From contig QJPP01007229.1 in assembly GCA_003996215.1 (NCBI GenBank), positions 1 to 64,000 of the forward strand: DNA of 64,000 bases, in the 5' to 3' direction. Of this stretch, positions 61,492 to 64,000 are shown piece after piece. Source of the stretch: Jaltomata sinuosa. Taxonomy: Eukaryota; Streptophyta; Magnoliopsida; Solanales; Solanaceae. The position numbers and the translations under genes are program-made. The notes beneath the pieces were generated by a model that was not told where the DNA came from, made no database searches, and was given only the letters and a program-made list of their open reading frames with translations. Numbering within the stretch: the first letter of the stretch is position 1; each line of letters starts with the position of its first letter.

Positions 61492-64000
61492 TGTAATGAC
61501 CCTTCTGGTCATTTATGTTTGTTTTCCTTTCTTGTACTGTTAGAGCTTGCCAATAGCGGCCCCAAATCATTTATAGCTTGCTGGGACCGGTAGTCCGGTG
61601 CTTGGGCCATTTATTTGGTCTTTTTGGCCGTTCCTTGTTTTAGAACTTTAGACTTTTGAAATCATTGACTTCAGTCAACATTCTTGGTGAACATGCTCGA
61701 AATCTAATTTCGACAGTTCCATTAGCTCCAGAGCGTGGACTTTGGTCTAGAGGGACCTTTGGTCGGGATCCGGGAGCCTTTCAGCTTGGAATTCTCTCTC
61801 GTTCTATTTTTTCAGGCCGGTTGAGCTTGTTTAGTTGACTTTGGTCAACATTCAGAGAAGAGGACCTCGGATGGAAATTTTGTCAGTGTCGTTAGCTCTG
61901 GAATGCCGAATTTGTGTTAGGTAGTTGGTTGGTTTGGGTCCCGGGTGAGCCGGGCTCATTCTGTATGTTTGGATAACATTAGTTAGTATTGACTTGGGTC
62001 AACATTCCTTCGAGACGAACTCGTATGGAAGTTTCATCAATTTTGTTGAGTCTGGAACATCGTTTCTACTCTAATAGCACTATTGGTTTTTGAGTATCGG
62101 GTTCCAATTGTGCCCGAAATGTCTCGTAGAAGTTTTGGCTGTTGCTGGTTTTTCTGGTTTTGGTGGCCTTCAGCGCAATCGCGCTCCTTTAGCGCGATAG
62201 CGCTGGCCTGTGATTTCCCCTTCAGAGCGATTGCGCTCCTTTAACGCGATTGCACTCCTTTAGCGCGATAGCGCTGACCAGCGACCAACAACTATATATT
62301 GCTGGCACTTCGAGTTTTCCAGCTCTATTTCTTGTTCCTCCCAACTCCAAACTCAAAATCCTCTCTACCAAATTGCTCCAAATTAGTTCTTGAACTTGGG
62401 GAATCATTTGCTCATCAAACATCTGTGCTCCCTCGGCAATTGGTAAGTCTTCTTCCCCAACTTGTTCTTCTCTTGTTTTCTCTAGAGAAACCACCATTGT
62501 TGGGAGTCTCTAAAGCTTGGAAGTTCTTGTAGAATCTGCCCTCTTGAGCTTTGCATGATCGTGGGATCGGAGTTTTCACTTCATTAGCTTGTTCCTCTCG
62601 TTGTGGTAAGTACCTTATGATATATTTTCGGATTTCATTCTTGAATCTTCCCTCTTTATTTTTCCTTTTTAGCGGGTTGTTTTGTGCCATTTTCCTTGGC
62701 CAAATTCGGTCAAATTTTGAGCATGCGCTCCCGGGATTGTAAGGAACAAATGGGTGTTTTTTGTTTCCAGTTTTGAGTTACGCGGCCCACGGGCCTGTTT
62801 GTGGCCCGCGGGCTTGTTTGTGGCCCGGATTTTGACCCGGTTATGTTTATAGCATTATGGGTATCGTTAGTCTTGTATTAATATGTAGATTATTGTGTTG
62901 ATAGTAGTTTTGCAAATTTTAGCTTCTCAGAGCAGTTCTAGCCTGAACGACGCCGTTTGCGCAGCTAGTCATCGAATGACAAGTAAGTTATGGCTTTCCC
63001 TACCTAGACTCTGCATATTTAGGCTATAACTACATTGATTAGTATCCTTGGATGGGTTGTTATAGGTTGGTACCCCAGACCTTGTCTGCCTTTTCTGTTC
63101 ATTTATTTCATACGCTGATTGTAGTACTCATGTAGTATAGTATATCACCCTTGTGGTCTTGTGTGGCCTTGTATTGACTCTAGAACATAGACGGTGGGTG
63201 ATTTGGGAATGTCCGCGAGTCCCGGACATAGAGATATCCTTTTAGGATGGTTATATCTGCTGAGTAGTTGTGGAGCCTGTGCAGGGCCGGTAGGAATGTT
63301 TGTGAGCCGTTGGGCTAATTTATATTTGTGTGCGAGCATATCATCCATGAACGAGGTTTTCCCTGCATATTTTACTTCGATTTTGGCTACGAGCCACTAT
63401 AGACAGTTTTCCTAAACTTGCATGGCTCTGGGGGGCCATTTTTGGTATACTTGATGATAAAAATGGGATTTTGAATGATTTCACACTTGATTTCCTACTG
63501 ATACTAGGCTCGGCTGGGCAGAGCACTAGACCTGATTTTCTATTGATACGAGGCTCGGCAGGGCAGAGCACTAGACCTGATTTTCTACTGATACGAGGCT
63601 CTGCTGGGTAGAGAACTAGACTTGATTTCCTACTGATACTAGGCCCTGCTGGGCAGGGCACTAGACTTGATTTTTGACTGATTTAGACCCGGATACACTC
63701 TGGACACCCTCTGAGAGGGTTATTGAGACTTCTATCACTGATTTAGATCCGAGTATACTTCGGGCACCCTTTGAGAGGGTCTTTTGAGATTACTACTACT
63801 GTTTTAGACCTGATTTAATTTCGGGCACGTACTTCGAGGCTCTAGTTGTCTGAGATTTGATATTCGTTACTGTATGTGGTAAGGGACCTCCATGGGCCCT
63901 CCATTCCAGGACCTAGCTAGGAACCAAGCATGCTGGAGGAGGGGTATATGGCGTAGGATGAGGTATAGAGGGCACGTCCCACCATAGGTCCTCCTACCAA
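61492..64000 (+). mobile_element. 3' LTR of element C (partial)
   Basis: TGTAATGACCC start, collinear with 53788 onward to the window end. TATA box TATATATT at 62293-62300. A short duplication, GGCCCACGGGCC/GGCCCGCGGGC, near 62785-62825 is private to this LTR. Confidence 0.9.
62168..62282 (+). repeat. Expanded AGCGCGATAGCGCT word array, 3' LTR of C
   Basis: Five 14-bp words (AGCGCAATCGCGCT, AGCGCGATAGCGCT, AGAGCGATTGCGCT, AACGCGATTGCACT, AGCGCGATAGCGCT), mostly separated by CCTTT and ending ~10 bp before TATATATT. Only two words are present in the 5' LTR. Confidence 0.8.

Larger units (their letters stand above)
53788..64000 (+). mobile_element. Element C: same family as A, cut by the window end
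   Basis: 5' LTR 53788-57526, PBS at 57530, gag remnant, ~2.8 kb of pol-less internal sequence, then 3' LTR from 61492 running past the window. Opposite orientation to A and only 3.5 kb from it. Internal length is ~4.0 kb. The 3' target duplication is not visible. Confidence 0.88.

Overview
This window looks like intergenic heterochromatin of a large dicot nuclear genome, most likely Solanaceae (Capsicum-like). That placement is an inference from the mix of elements, not proven by any single-copy gene. I see no intact host gene. Almost everything is transposable-element sequence stacked in layers, with an old plastid DNA insertion and a few relics of host genes.

Left edge (1-8049): a broken Mutator-like (MULE) transposase lies on the minus strand (1-1825). 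Behind it is a striking array of short palindromes (1920-2552), then low-complexity DNA, a dispersed hairpin repeat and a truncated solo-type LTR (about 3545-6298, minus). Between 6299 and 8049 there is AT-rich DNA with at most tiny exon relics.

Centre (8050-50328): one nested retrotransposon stack. Outermost is element A (minus strand; LTRs 46690-50328 and 8050-11698; gag remnant, no recognisable pol). Inside it sits an Athila-type Ty3/gypsy complex B (12634-43433, plus strand) with the layout LTR-internal-LTR-internal-LTR. The outer flanks of B carry a near-matching 5-bp duplication. B copy 1 (14035-29135) is interrupted by element D (18862-25696, minus strand, Del/Tekay-like, non-autonomous). 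B copy 2 (30504-42054) carries a long gag-pol reading frame broken only by in-frame stops over 30799-35439, an env-like gene, and a 1.7-kb mosaic of plastid fragments (39203-40913). Those fragments are ycf3 exon 1, antisense rpoC1, the trnG-UCC intron and exon, an unassigned spacer, and antisense 23S rRNA.

Right side (50329-64000): a single pseudo-exon of an IQD (IQ67-domain, calmodulin-binding) gene, MITE-like repeats, three tandem copies of a 204-205-bp promoter-like unit, and element C (53788 to the window end, plus strand). C belongs to the same family as A and serves as an empty-site reference for the nested insertion in A.

The most unusual pattern is shared across unrelated elements. 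Each LTR family, and the MULE, carries an array of short palindromic or GC-rich words placed just upstream of its TATA box or coding region, and each family uses a different word. In the Athila-type element a second copy of the array lies inside the element, ahead of a TATA-like box, a leader with a splice donor, and the env-like gene. This suggests an internal env promoter of the same design.
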